Shown piece by piece: positions 20,442 through 28,171 of a DNA stretch of 36,449 nucleotides. The notes below the pieces were generated by a model. That model was not told the DNA's origin. It did not search any database and saw nothing but the letters and a program-made list of their open reading frames with translations. The stretch's first letter is position 1; the number at the start of each line of letters is the position of its first letter. This DNA comes from DATMER01 sp036266195 (GTDB lineage Bacteria > Acidobacteriota > Thermoanaerobaculia > Multivoradales > UBA5704). The stretch covers positions 1 through 36,449 of the forward strand of contig DATANP010000299.1 of assembly GCA_036266195.1 (NCBI GenBank), given 5' to 3'. The position numbers and the translations under genes are program-made.

Positions 20442-21725
20442 GTGAGGATCGCCCGGCTCGCGGTCGCGCTCGTCTGGCTCTACCAGGGCCTGTGGTGCAA
20501 GCTGCTCGGCGGTTGCCCGGGCCACCGGGCGATCGTGGAAGCCATGCCATGGCTCGGCCCGGGCGGTGGCGCGATCCTCCTCGCCGGCCTCGGCCTGTTG
20601 GAGACCGGGCTGGCCGCCTGGGTCCTGTCCGGCTGGCGGCTCCGCGCCGCCGCCCTGGTCCAGACGATTCTCCTCGTCGCCATGAATGGCGGCGGCCTGC
20701 TCTGGGGACGGGAGCACATCGCCGATCCGGGCGCGATGCTCACGCAGAACTTCGCCTTCCTCACCCTGGCCTGGATCGTCGCCGGGACCGGGCGGCGGCA
20801 GGGGACTGAGGAGACGGAGAGCCCGTGGCAGAGCGGGCGGCTGGACGGCAGGGCCGGTCCGCCGCAGCTCCTGTTCGGCCGGATGCACGAGGACTGGCGC
20901 GTCGAGGCCGAAGCCTTCCGTCCGGGCGGCAGGATCTTCTGCATCGCCTCCTCCGGCTGCACGGCTCTGGCGCTCGCCGCGCGCGGGTTCCGGGTGACCG
21001 CAGCCGATATCAACCCGGTCCAGGTCGAATACGCCCGCGCCCGATTCGCCGGTGCGCCGGTCCGACAGGGCGTGGCGGAGCGCTGGATGGCCCGGCTGTG
21101 CCGCGCGCTCCCGCTCCTCGGCATGCGCGAGCCCGACCTCCGCGCCTTCCTCCAGCTCTCGGACCCCGCCGAGCAGGTCCGCGTCTGGCGCGAGCGCCTC
21201 GACACCTGGCGCTTCCGGGCGGCCCTGCGCTGCGCTCTCCATCCGGCCGCGCTCCGCCTCCCTCACGGAGCCCGCTTCGTCGACTCCCTGCCGCCGCACT
21301 TCGACCGGATCGTCCGCGGCCGCTTCGAGCGCGCCTGGGCCAACCACCCGAACCGGGACAACCCCTACGCGTGGCGGCTGCTGCTCGGCGAGGAGCCGCC
21401 ATCCGCCGAGCCTCCGGGAATGCTGGCGGAAGAGATCGAGCTGGTGTGCGCGGACGCCGCCGAGTACCTGGAGTCCTGTCCGCCGGCCACCTTCGACGGC
21501 TTCTCCCTTTCCAACATGCTGGATGCGGTCCCGCCGGTCTATCGGGAGCGCCTGCTCGCCGCCGTCCGCCGGGCGGCCGCTCCCGAAGCCGTGCTCGTGC
21601 TGCGCAGCTTCTGGGAGCCTGGAGACCAGGCCGCCGCGGAGTGGGCGGCCCGCGACAGGTCGCTGCTCTGGGGAGCGATCCATGTGGTGGACGTTGCCAA
21701 GGACATCGGATCGGCGGCAAGATAG
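20442..21725 (+). CDS. DoxX-like membrane domain fused to BtaA-like (DUF3419) aminocarboxypropyl transferase
   Basis: A 427-residue fusion. Residues 1-117 form a DoxX-like module of about four hydrophobic helices (for example AIVEAMPWLGPGGGAILLAG, TQNFAFLTLAWIVAG). Residues 140-427 belong to DUF3419, the BtaA family that moves the 3-amino-3-carboxypropyl group of SAM onto diacylglycerol in betaine-lipid synthesis: LLFGRMHEDWRVEAEAF, IASSGCTALAL (SAM site), VTAADINPVQVEYA and DGFSLSNMLDAV. The GTG start keeps the first helix; its ribosome binding site is weak. It begins an operon with three downstream genes, 5 bp before the next. The membrane module would hold the transferase at the bilayer (inference). 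The exact acceptor lipid is unknown. Confidence 0.82.
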   Translation: MRIARLAVALVWLYQGLWCKLLGGCPGHRAIVEAMPWLGPGGGAILLAGLGLLETGLAAWVLSGWRLRAAALVQTILLVAMNGGGLLWGREHIADPGAMLTQNFAFLTLAWIVAGTGRRQGTEETESPWQSGRLDGRAGPPQLLFGRMHEDWRVEAEAFRPGGRIFCIASSGCTALALAARGFRVTAADINPVQVEYARARFAGAPVRQGVAERWMARLCRALPLLGMREPDLRAFLQLSDPAEQVRVWRERLDTWRFRAALRCALHPAALRLPHGARFVDSLPPHFDRIVRGRFERAWANHPNRDNPYAWRLLLGEEPPSAEPPGMLAEEIELVCADAAEYLESCPPATFDGFSLSNMLDAVPPVYRERLLAAVRRAAAPEAVLVLRSFWEPGDQAAAEWAARDRSLLWGAIHVVDVAKDIGSAAR

Positions 21726-21730
21726 ATCCG

Positions 21731-22495
21731 ATGCTCCACTGGCTGAAGCGTCACCCGATCCCGATCCGGGCCCACTTCCGTCACTGCCTCGTCCTTACCT
21801 ACGCCTTCCCGGAGCGGGTCCTGCAACCGTTGCTGCCGCCGGGGCTCACGCTCGACAGCGCGCACAACCTCGGGTTCCTGGCCGTCGCGATGGTCCAGAC
21901 CGAGGGGCTCCGGCCCGTCGGCGCTCCCGCCTCGCTCGGACAGGACTTCTTCCTCACTGGATACCGGATCTTCAGCCGCTTCCGTACCGGGGCGGGCCGG
22001 TCGCTGCGCGGCCTGCGCATCCTGCGCAGCGACACCGACAAGCGGCGGATGGTCGTGGCCGGCAACCTCCTGACCCACTACAACTACGTCAAGTGCGACG
22101 TGGCCGCGGCCGAGGACGGCGGAAGCCTGGAGATCCGCATTGACACCGGCGGCGAGGCCGACCTCCACGTGATCGCGGACCTCGCCGGCAAGCCCGCCGC
22201 GCTGCCCGAAGGCTCGCCCTTCGCCGACCTCCGGGAAGCCCGCAGGTTCGCGGGTCCGCTCCCCTACACCTTCGACTACGAGCCGGAGACCGGATCGATG
22301 GTGCTCATCCAGGGGGTGCGGAAGCGATGGGACCCGCAGCCGGTGAGCGTCGAGGTGCGCGAGTGCGGTTTCCTGCGTCGTCCGCCGTTCGCCTCGGAGA
22401 CGCCGGTGCTGGCCAACGCCTTCCACCTCAAGGACGTTCCGTACCGCTGGGAGCGCGGCATGGTCGAGCGGGTCCTGCGAGAGGCCGTGGAATGA
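21731..22495 (+). CDS. DUF2071 family protein (YqjF-like, acetoacetate-decarboxylase-like fold)
   Basis: A 254-residue soluble protein of the DUF2071 family, whose biochemical function is not established. Recognisable features are the N-terminal RAHFRHCLVLTYAFPERVLQ, the turn LLPPGLTLD, and the middle TGYRIFSRFRT, which place it among the YqjF/acetoacetate-decarboxylase-fold proteins. It has no signal peptide or membrane helix. The ATG lies 5 bases after the preceding stop, and its own stop overlaps the next start (ATGA), so it is cotranslated with the DoxX-BtaA fusion and the methyltransferase-like protein. A role in binding or modifying a lipid-linked or fatty-acid-like intermediate would fit the operon but is only inferred. 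Confidence 0.8.
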   Translation: MLHWLKRHPIPIRAHFRHCLVLTYAFPERVLQPLLPPGLTLDSAHNLGFLAVAMVQTEGLRPVGAPASLGQDFFLTGYRIFSRFRTGAGRSLRGLRILRSDTDKRRMVVAGNLLTHYNYVKCDVAAAEDGGSLEIRIDTGGEADLHVIADLAGKPAALPEGSPFADLREARRFAGPLPYTFDYEPETGSMVLIQGVRKRWDPQPVSVEVRECGFLRRPPFASETPVLANAFHLKDVPYRWERGMVERVLREAVE

Positions 22496-23250
22496 GCGCG
22501 GCACGATACCAGGGGATGCTCCAGATCCTGCGCTACAACCTGCCGATGTACCTCGCGGCCCTCGCGGGCTGCCTGGCCGTGGCGCTGGCGATCGCCCTCC
22601 TGCCGCTCCCCCGGCCGCTCGCCGCTCTCGCGGCGCTGGGCGCAGCCATGGGGCTCCTGTGGTCGGTCTCCTCGCTCCTGGCCTCGCATTACATCTACGA
22701 CCGCTCCCCGCTCTCGGCGTGGAGCTGGCTTTCCGGTCTCCTCCCGGCGCCGCCGCGACGCTGGGCGAGCCTGCACGCCGGTCTCGATGAGACTTTCGGG
22801 GAGCTCGAGCGGCTCTTTCCGAACGGCGGCACGACCCTCGACGTCTACGATCCAAGGGAGATGACCGAGCCCTCGATCGAGCGGGCGCGGCGGCTGGCCC
22901 CCACCCGCGCGGTTGTTCCGGCGACCGTGGCCGACTTCCGGTCTCTGCCGTTTGAGGACAGCTCGCTCGACGCGGTCTTCCTGATCTTCGCCGCCCACGA
23001 GCTTCGCCGGCCGGAGTCGCGGCTGCTCTTCTTCCGCGAGATCGCCCGGTCGCTCGCGCCGGGCGGACGGGTGGTGCTCGTCGAGCACCTGCGGGACGCA
23101 CGCAACTTCCTCGTCTTCGGTCCCGGCTTCGTCCACTTCCTCGCCCGGCGCGAGTGGCTGCGCCTGGCGCGGGAATCGGGGCTCGCGGTGAGGCAGGAGA
23201 GCCGGATCACCCCGTTCGTGGCCGTGCTCGTCCTGGAGAGACCGGTTTGA
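22492..23250 (+). CDS. Membrane-anchored methyltransferase-like protein
   Basis: A 252-residue protein with two predicted transmembrane helices (about 19-38 and 42-66) followed by a domain resembling class I SAM methyltransferases: LPFEDSSLDAVFLIFAAHEL and EIARSLAPGGRVVLVEHL match motifs IV and V. The glycine-rich SAM loop is not in its usual place; the preceding part reads LHAGLDETFGELERL and LDVYDPREMTEPSIERA. Cofactor use is therefore likely but not proven. It overlaps the DUF2071 gene upstream and the four-helix gene downstream by 4 bp each. After a BtaA-like enzyme a membrane N-methyltransferase (BtaB-like role) would make sense, but this is inference. Confidence 0.72.
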   Translation: MSAARYQGMLQILRYNLPMYLAALAGCLAVALAIALLPLPRPLAALAALGAAMGLLWSVSSLLASHYIYDRSPLSAWSWLSGLLPAPPRRWASLHAGLDETFGELERLFPNGGTTLDVYDPREMTEPSIERARRLAPTRAVVPATVADFRSLPFEDSSLDAVFLIFAAHELRRPESRLLFFREIARSLAPGGRVVLVEHLRDARNFLVFGPGFVHFLARREWLRLARESGLAVRQESRITPFVAVLVLERPV

Positions 23251-23660
23251 GCCTCGAGCTTCACCTCCGTATCGCCGGCGCCCTGCTCCTCTTCCTGGCC
23301 GCCCTCCACCCCCTGATGCCGAAGGAGCTAGGCTGGAAGGAGGATCTGTTGAAGCTCACCCCGGTGAACCGCCAGGTCTTCCTGGTCCACACCGGCTTCA
23401 TCGTGCTGACGCTGGTCCTGATGGGCACGCTCATGATCCTCTATGCCGAGGACCTCGCCGCGCCGAGCCGGCTCGCCCGGGCGGTGCTCGGCGGCCTCGC
23501 GATCTTCTGGGCCGCGCGCCTGTTCACGCAGCAGTTCATCTACGACCGCAGCCTCTGGCGTGGAAACCCGCGCTATACCGCCGTGCACGTCGTCTTCACC
23601 CTCCTGTGGACCTACCTGACGGCGGTGTTCGGTTGGGGGTGGTGGGGCCATCGGCTGTAG
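23247..23660 (+). CDS. Small four-helix integral membrane protein, function unknown
   Basis: A 137-residue protein with about four hydrophobic helices (LRIAGALLLFLAAL, FLVHTGFIVLTLVLMGTLMI, LARAVLGGLAIFWAARL, HVVFTLLWTYLTAVFGW). I do not recognise the family. The start is a TTG overlapping the upstream stop (TTGA) and preceded by GGAGAG at a good distance; the next in-frame ATG would remove the first helix. A loop FIYDRSLW resembles HYIYDRSPL in the neighbouring methyltransferase-like protein, a small similarity of unknown meaning. It is the last gene of the four-gene operon and ends 29 bp from the convergent response-regulator gene, with no clear terminator between them. Confidence 0.8.
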   Translation: MSLELHLRIAGALLLFLAALHPLMPKELGWKEDLLKLTPVNRQVFLVHTGFIVLTLVLMGTLMILYAEDLAAPSRLARAVLGGLAIFWAARLFTQQFIYDRSLWRGNPRYTAVHVVFTLLWTYLTAVFGWGWWGHRL

Positions 23661-23689
23661 CCCGGCCGAAGAAGCAGACGAGGGCTCGT

Positions 23690-24382
23690 TCACTCCACCT
23701 CGCCGCCGCCCTCGGGCCGGAAGGCGTAGCCCACGCCCGCCACGGTCACGAGATAGCGCGGATCGGCGGCGTCCATCTCGATCTTCTGCCGGAGCCGGTG
23801 CACGAGCTGCTTGAGGATCTGGCGGTCTCCCGCGCCCCGCGAGCCCCAGACGTGGCTCAGCAGGCGCTCGGCCGGCAGCGTATGGCCGGCGTTGGCGAGC
23901 AGGAGTTGCAGCAGGCGGACCTCCAGGTTGGTCAGCCGGACCGCCGTCCCCCCGGCGATTGTCACGCACTGGCGCTCCAGGTCGAGCGTGAAGTCGCCGG
24001 CCGCGAGCGGGGCGGGCTTCTCGGAGCCGGCCCGGCGCAGCAGGGCCCTCACCCGGGCCAGCAGGGTCCTTGGGCTGAACGGCTTGGTCAGGTAATCGTC
24101 CGCCCCGAGGTCGAGCGCCTGCACCTGGTCCTCCTCGGCCGAACGGACGGTGAGCATCATCACGGGGACGCCGGAGGACTCGCGGATCTTCCGGCAGACC
24201 TCCAGGCCGCTCAGCTTCGGGAGGTTCACGTCCAGGACCACGAGCGAAGGCTCCTCACGCTCGAAGGTGGCCAGCGCCGCGGCTCCGTCCGAGGCCTCGA
24301 CGACCATGTAGCTGGCCTGCCGCAGGGCGTAGGCCACGAGACCGAGCAGCTCCTGATCGTCGTCCACCACCAGAATCTTCAT
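23690..24382 (-). CDS. OmpR/PhoB-family response regulator
   Basis: A 230-residue DNA-binding response regulator. The receiver domain (1-120) has the acidic pair in VVDDDQ (7-9), the phosphoacceptor Asp51 (VVLDVNLPK), and the conserved Lys in YLTKPFSP. The C-terminal winged helix (about 130-225) shows LTNLEVRLLQLLL, the family's recognition segment GDRQILKQLVHRLRQKI, and VTVAGVGYAF. The ATG overlaps the histidine-kinase stop by 4 bp (ATGA), so the pair is cotranslated. It closes the sulfate-transport operon and may regulate it; a target site has not been identified, though a TGACAGTGTCA palindrome lies in the operon promoter. Confidence 0.94.
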   Translation of the reverse strand: MKILVVDDDQELLGLVAYALRQASYMVVEASDGAAALATFEREEPSLVVLDVNLPKLSGLEVCRKIRESSGVPVMMLTVRSAEEDQVQALDLGADDYLTKPFSPRTLLARVRALLRRAGSEKPAPLAAGDFTLDLERQCVTIAGGTAVRLTNLEVRLLQLLLANAGHTLPAERLLSHVWGSRGAGDRQILKQLVHRLRQKIEMDAADPRYLVTVAGVGYAFRPEGGGEVE

Positions 24383-26349
24383 GAAGGCTCCCCTGGGGAT
24401 GACAGCGGCAGGATGACATACATCCTCGTGCCGGCGCCCTCGCGCCGCGCCTCGACGGTGCCGCCGTGGCGCTCCACGATCGACTGCACGATCCACAAGC
24501 CGAGCCCCACGCCGCTCTGCTCCGGCTCGGTGGCTCCGCCGCGCACGAACGGGTCGAAGAGCGCGCCCTCCCCGGGCAGACCTGGACCCTCGTCCTCCAC
24601 CCACAGGTGGACGGCGCTGCCGTTCAGCTTGCCTCCGATGCGGATCTCCGAGCCTGCGGGCGCGTACTTGTTCGCGTTGGCAAGGAGGTTCACGAAGACC
24701 TGGGTCAGGCGCGGGGCGTCCCCTTCCAGAACCGGCAGCGGATAGGGCAGGTCCACCCGGATCCGCTGGCCGCGCTGGACCATCAGCGGCGAGGTCATCT
24801 CCACGGCGTTCTCCACCACCTCGTCGAGGGCCACGGGCCGGCGGCGGATCGAGTCCTGACCCGCTTCGATGCGCACGCTCTCCAGGAGGTTGTCGATGAG
24901 CTGGGTCAGGCGCAGGGTGCCGCGCTCCAGCGACAGGACGAGCGCCTCGGTCTCCGGATCGGACCCCTGCTTCTGGATGCGGTCGAGGAGCAGCTCCAGC
25001 GAGGCGAGCTGCGCCGACAGCGGGGTGCGGAACTCGTGGGAGATGTTCGCCAGGACGGAGTCGCGCAGCCTGCGGGCGGCTTCCACGTCGGTCTCGTCGC
25101 GCATCACCTGGAACTGGTGGTCCTCGACGGCCGGCGAGCTCGTCACCACCACGGCGCGGCGGCTGCCATCCGCGAGCAGCAGGTTCTCCGTGGCCCGCGT
25201 GGCGCCCCGGAACCGCGCGTGGAGGATCGGGCAGTGCTCGAAGCACGGGCGCGAGCCGTCCGGCAGCACGGCGTTGAGCACGTCGCCGCAGAAGCGGCCG
25301 ATCGCGTCCTCCGGTCGGATGCCGAGCAGAGCCGCGGCCTGGGGGTTAAGGTATCGGACGCGGCGGTCGCGGTCCACGCTGAACACCCCCTCGGCGATGC
25401 CGGTGAGGATCGCCTCCCCCTCGGCCTGGCGGCGGCGCAGCTCGGAGGTCAGGCGCAGCAGGCGCAGGCGGGTCTCCTCCATCGTGGCCGAGAGCGTGCC
25501 CAGCTCGGCGCCCGGCGCCCGGGGGGTCGGCGTCGAAAGGTCGCCGCGCCCAATCCGGGCGGCGGCGGCGGTGAGCGCCTGGACCGGCCGCGCCAGTCGG
25601 CGGCTGATGAGCCAGCCGGCGGCCGTGGCGAGGAGCGCCACCCAGAGGGAGAGATACAGGAGCGTGTGGACCAGATCTCCGAGGGACGACGCGATCGGCT
25701 CGGTCGGGAGCGAGGTCTCGACGAGACCGCCCGCAACCGGCAGGATCGAGACGTAGGCTCCGGCTTCGTCCAGGCGGCCCGACGCGGGACGGCCGCTGGA
25801 GAGCACCTGGTCGCGGAGGAGGTAGCGCGGATCTTCCGTGCGGGCCTGCGCGTCCTGGACCGAGACGATCGCCACCGGAAGGCCGACCTGCCGGGAGACC
25901 CCCGCAACGAACGTCGCGTCGAGCGCCAGCGCCACGGTCGCCGTGGCTCCGGGATAGAAGGTGACCGGCACCGTGGCGGTCAGCCTGCCGTCCAGCGTTC
26001 CGGCGTGGGCGAACCGCTGCCCGCCCACGAACACGGCGCAGCCGGTGAGATGGCTGGTGACGCGGAAGCGCTCCAGGAATGCGTCGAGGCCGGCGGCGTC
26101 CCGGGCCTGGAGCAGACGGCCGACCGTGGGCCGCTCGCCGAGCAGCCGCGCCGAGGTCCGGACATCCTCCGCCGACCGTTCGACGGCTTCGAGCGCGGCC
26201 TTCCCCGCCAGGTCCACGTGCGCCAGCGCCTGCTCGTCCGCGAGCCGCCGGAGCAGGCCCATGGAGGCGAAGAGCACGCATACCACCGCCAGGAGGACCA
26301 GGGCGGCGTTGACTCCGATCAGCAGGGTGCTCAGTCGGGTCCGGCGCAT
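24379..26349 (-). CDS. Sensor histidine kinase with periplasmic domain, HAMP, Cys-containing PAS, HisKA and HATPase
   Basis: A 656-residue inner-membrane sensor kinase. Transmembrane helix 1 (about 8-30), a periplasmic sensor of about 200 residues of Cache-like type, helix 2 (about 232-255), HAMP (about 255-310), PAS (about 320-415), the HisKA domain with phospho-His438 in ISHEFRTPL, and HATPase with NLLANANKYAP, DEGPGLPG and GVGLGLWIV. The PAS domain carries Cys354, Cys369 and Cys373 (C-x14-C-x3-C, with PCFEHCP), a pattern that may bind a metal or sense redox state. It starts 21 bp after cysW and overlaps the response regulator, so the kinase is probably made with the sulfate transporter. 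The signal is unknown; sulfate, sulfite or redox are guesses. Confidence 0.93.
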   Translation of the reverse strand: MRRTRLSTLLIGVNAALVLLAVVCVLFASMGLLRRLADEQALAHVDLAGKAALEAVERSAEDVRTSARLLGERPTVGRLLQARDAAGLDAFLERFRVTSHLTGCAVFVGGQRFAHAGTLDGRLTATVPVTFYPGATATVALALDATFVAGVSRQVGLPVAIVSVQDAQARTEDPRYLLRDQVLSSGRPASGRLDEAGAYVSILPVAGGLVETSLPTEPIASSLGDLVHTLLYLSLWVALLATAAGWLISRRLARPVQALTAAAARIGRGDLSTPTPRAPGAELGTLSATMEETRLRLLRLTSELRRRQAEGEAILTGIAEGVFSVDRDRRVRYLNPQAAALLGIRPEDAIGRFCGDVLNAVLPDGSRPCFEHCPILHARFRGATRATENLLLADGSRRAVVVTSSPAVEDHQFQVMRDETDVEAARRLRDSVLANISHEFRTPLSAQLASLELLLDRIQKQGSDPETEALVLSLERGTLRLTQLIDNLLESVRIEAGQDSIRRRPVALDEVVENAVEMTSPLMVQRGQRIRVDLPYPLPVLEGDAPRLTQVFVNLLANANKYAPAGSEIRIGGKLNGSAVHLWVEDEGPGLPGEGALFDPFVRGGATEPEQSGVGLGLWIVQSIVERHGGTVEARREGAGTRMYVILPLSSPGEPS

Positions 26350-26370
26350 CCGGCAAAGCTTAACAGCCCG

Positions 26371-27234
26371 TCACCGGGCCATCTTCCATTCGATCAAGCT
26401 CTTCAGACCCAGGGTCGCGAGGGCGAGCAGGGTAAGGAGCGAGGCCACGGCGAAGGCGGCTGAGAACTGATACTCGTTGTAGAGGATCTCGACGTGGAGT
26501 GGGAGCGTGTTCGTGAGCCCCCGGATGTGCCCCGAGACCACGGAAACTGCGCCGAACTCGCCCATCGCCCGGGCGTTGCAGAGGATCACGCCGTAGAGCA
26601 GGCCCCAGCGGATCTTCGGCAGGCTGACCCGGAAGAAGGTCTGGAGGCCCGAGGCCCCGAGCGTCAGCGCGGCCTCCTCCTCGTCGCTCCCCTGCGACTG
26701 CATGAGCGGGATCAGCTCGCGCGCCACCATGGGCGAGGTCACGAAGAGGGTCGCCAGGACGATGCCGGGCACCGCGAAGATGATCTTCCAGTCGTGCTCC
26801 GCGAGCCACGGGCCGAAGAAACCCTGGGCGCCGAAGAGCAGGACGAAGATCATGCCCGAGATCACCGGCGAGACGCTGAACGGCAGGTCGATCAGAGTGA
26901 CCAGCACCCCCTTGCCTCGGAACTGGAACCGGGCGATCGCCCAGGCCGCGGCCAGGCCGAAGAGCAGGTTGAGCGGCACGGAGACCGCGGCGGTGAGGAG
27001 GGTCAGCCTCACGGCCGCGAGCGTGATCGGGTCGCGCACCGAGGCGAGATAGGTCTCCCAGCCGTCCGCCAGCGCCTTGGTGAACACCAGGAGCAGCGGC
27101 ACGAACAGGAAGAACGCCAGGAAGGTCAGCGCGATCCCGAGCAGCAGCCAGCGCACCCAGCGCGGCTCGGAGAGGGCGGCGCCCTGGGACTCCCGAGAGG
27201 ATGTGCGGATCGTGACGGGAACGGCACCGGCCAT
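26371..27234 (-). CDS. cysW: Sulfate/thiosulfate ABC transporter permease CysW
   Basis: A 287-residue inner-membrane permease of the sulfate importer. Six hydrophobic helices are apparent (for example LLLGIALTFLAFFLFVPLLL, AVSVPLNLLFGLAAAWAIA), and the EAA loop that docks on the ATPase appears as EEEAALTLGASGLQTFFRV. Family signatures include DLPFSVSPVISG and AMGEFGAVSVVSG. An N-terminal extension of about 25 residues precedes helix 1. It lies 3 bp after cysT and forms a heterodimer with it. It ends with IEWKMAR 21 bp before the histidine-kinase gene. Confidence 0.94.
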   Translation of the reverse strand: MAGAVPVTIRTSSRESQGAALSEPRWVRWLLLGIALTFLAFFLFVPLLLVFTKALADGWETYLASVRDPITLAAVRLTLLTAAVSVPLNLLFGLAAAWAIARFQFRGKGVLVTLIDLPFSVSPVISGMIFVLLFGAQGFFGPWLAEHDWKIIFAVPGIVLATLFVTSPMVARELIPLMQSQGSDEEEAALTLGASGLQTFFRVSLPKIRWGLLYGVILCNARAMGEFGAVSVVSGHIRGLTNTLPLHVEILYNEYQFSAAFAVASLLTLLALATLGLKSLIEWKMAR

Positions 27235-27237
27235 GGA

Positions 27238-28170
27238 TCACCTCGCCTCGGCGCCGCCGGCCAGCCGCCGGCCGCGCCGCCAGGTCAGGATGTTGATCAG
27301 CAGGAGCAGCGAGAACGACGCGCAGAGGAAGACGGACGCGATGGCGGTCGCGCCCGCATAGTCGTACTGCTCGAGCTGGATCATGATGAGGAGCGGCGTG
27401 ATCTCGGTCTTCGAGGGCATGTTGCTGGAGATGAAGATGACCGAGCCGTACTCGCCGAGCCCGCGCGCGAAGGCCAGGACGAAGCCGGTGGCCAAGGCCG
27501 GCAGCAACTCGGGCAGGATGACGCGGCGGAAGGTCTTGAAGCGGCCGGCGCCGAGGCTGGCCGCGGCCTCCTCCACCTCCGGGTCGAGATCGGCCAGCAC
27601 CGGCTGCACCGTGCGCACCACGAACGGCAGGCCGATGAAGGTGAGTGCCACCACGATGCCGAGCGGCGCGTAGGCCACCTGGATGCCCAGCGGCTCCAGC
27701 CACTGCCCGATCCAGCCGTTGTTGGCGTAGATCGTGACCAGCGCGATGCCGGCCACGGCCGTGGGCAGCGCGAACGGCAGGTCGACCATGGCGTCCAGGA
27801 GCTTCCTGCCCGGGAAGCGGTAGCGCTCCAGCACCCAGGCCACCAGCAGGCCGAAGACCGAGTTGATCACCGCCGCCGCGAAGGCCGCCAGGAAGCTCAG
27901 CCGGAAGGCCGCCAGCGTCCGCGGGGCCGCGACCTTGTGCCAGAAGGCCTCCCACGTGAGCGTGGCGGTCTTCAGGAAGACCGCCGAGATCGGGATCAGG
28001 ATGACGAGGCTCAGATACAGGAGGGTGAAGCCCAGCGCGAGGCCGAACCCGGGGAGGACGCTGCCTCCCCGGAACCGTCTGGGTTTTCTTGCGGAGACGG
28101 GGATCGGGGACGGCAGGCTGCGGTCCTTACCTCGTTTGGGCACCAGTCGCTTGTCTGCCGTCCCGACCAT
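27238..28170 (-). CDS. cysT: Sulfate/thiosulfate ABC transporter permease CysT (CysU)
   Basis: A 310-residue inner-membrane permease, partner of CysW. Signatures: FRLSFLAAFAAAVINSVFG, DLPFALPTAVAGIAL, the EAA loop EEAAASLGAGRFKTFRRV, and GLGEYGSVIFISSNMP. It has a basic N-terminal extension of about 35 residues (ARKPRRF) before helix 1, a little longer than usual. An internal start at a later methionine is not available, so the extension is probably real. It begins 1 bp after the sulfate-binding protein gene and ends 3 bp before cysW. A substrate other than sulfate or thiosulfate is unlikely given the neighbours. Confidence 0.94.
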   Translation of the reverse strand: MVGTADKRLVPKRGKDRSLPSPIPVSARKPRRFRGGSVLPGFGLALGFTLLYLSLVILIPISAVFLKTATLTWEAFWHKVAAPRTLAAFRLSFLAAFAAAVINSVFGLLVAWVLERYRFPGRKLLDAMVDLPFALPTAVAGIALVTIYANNGWIGQWLEPLGIQVAYAPLGIVVALTFIGLPFVVRTVQPVLADLDPEVEEAAASLGAGRFKTFRRVILPELLPALATGFVLAFARGLGEYGSVIFISSNMPSKTEITPLLIMIQLEQYDYAGATAIASVFLCASFSLLLLINILTWRRGRRLAGGAEAR

Positions 28171-28171
28171 G

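Noticed and set aside
22492..23250. Direct naming as btaB
   Set aside because: The SAM loop is unusual and the protein has membrane helices; similarity to known BtaB cannot be shown by eye.
23661..23689. Terminator between the four-helix gene and the response regulator
   Set aside because: The 29-bp gap shows no convincing hairpin with a T-tract.
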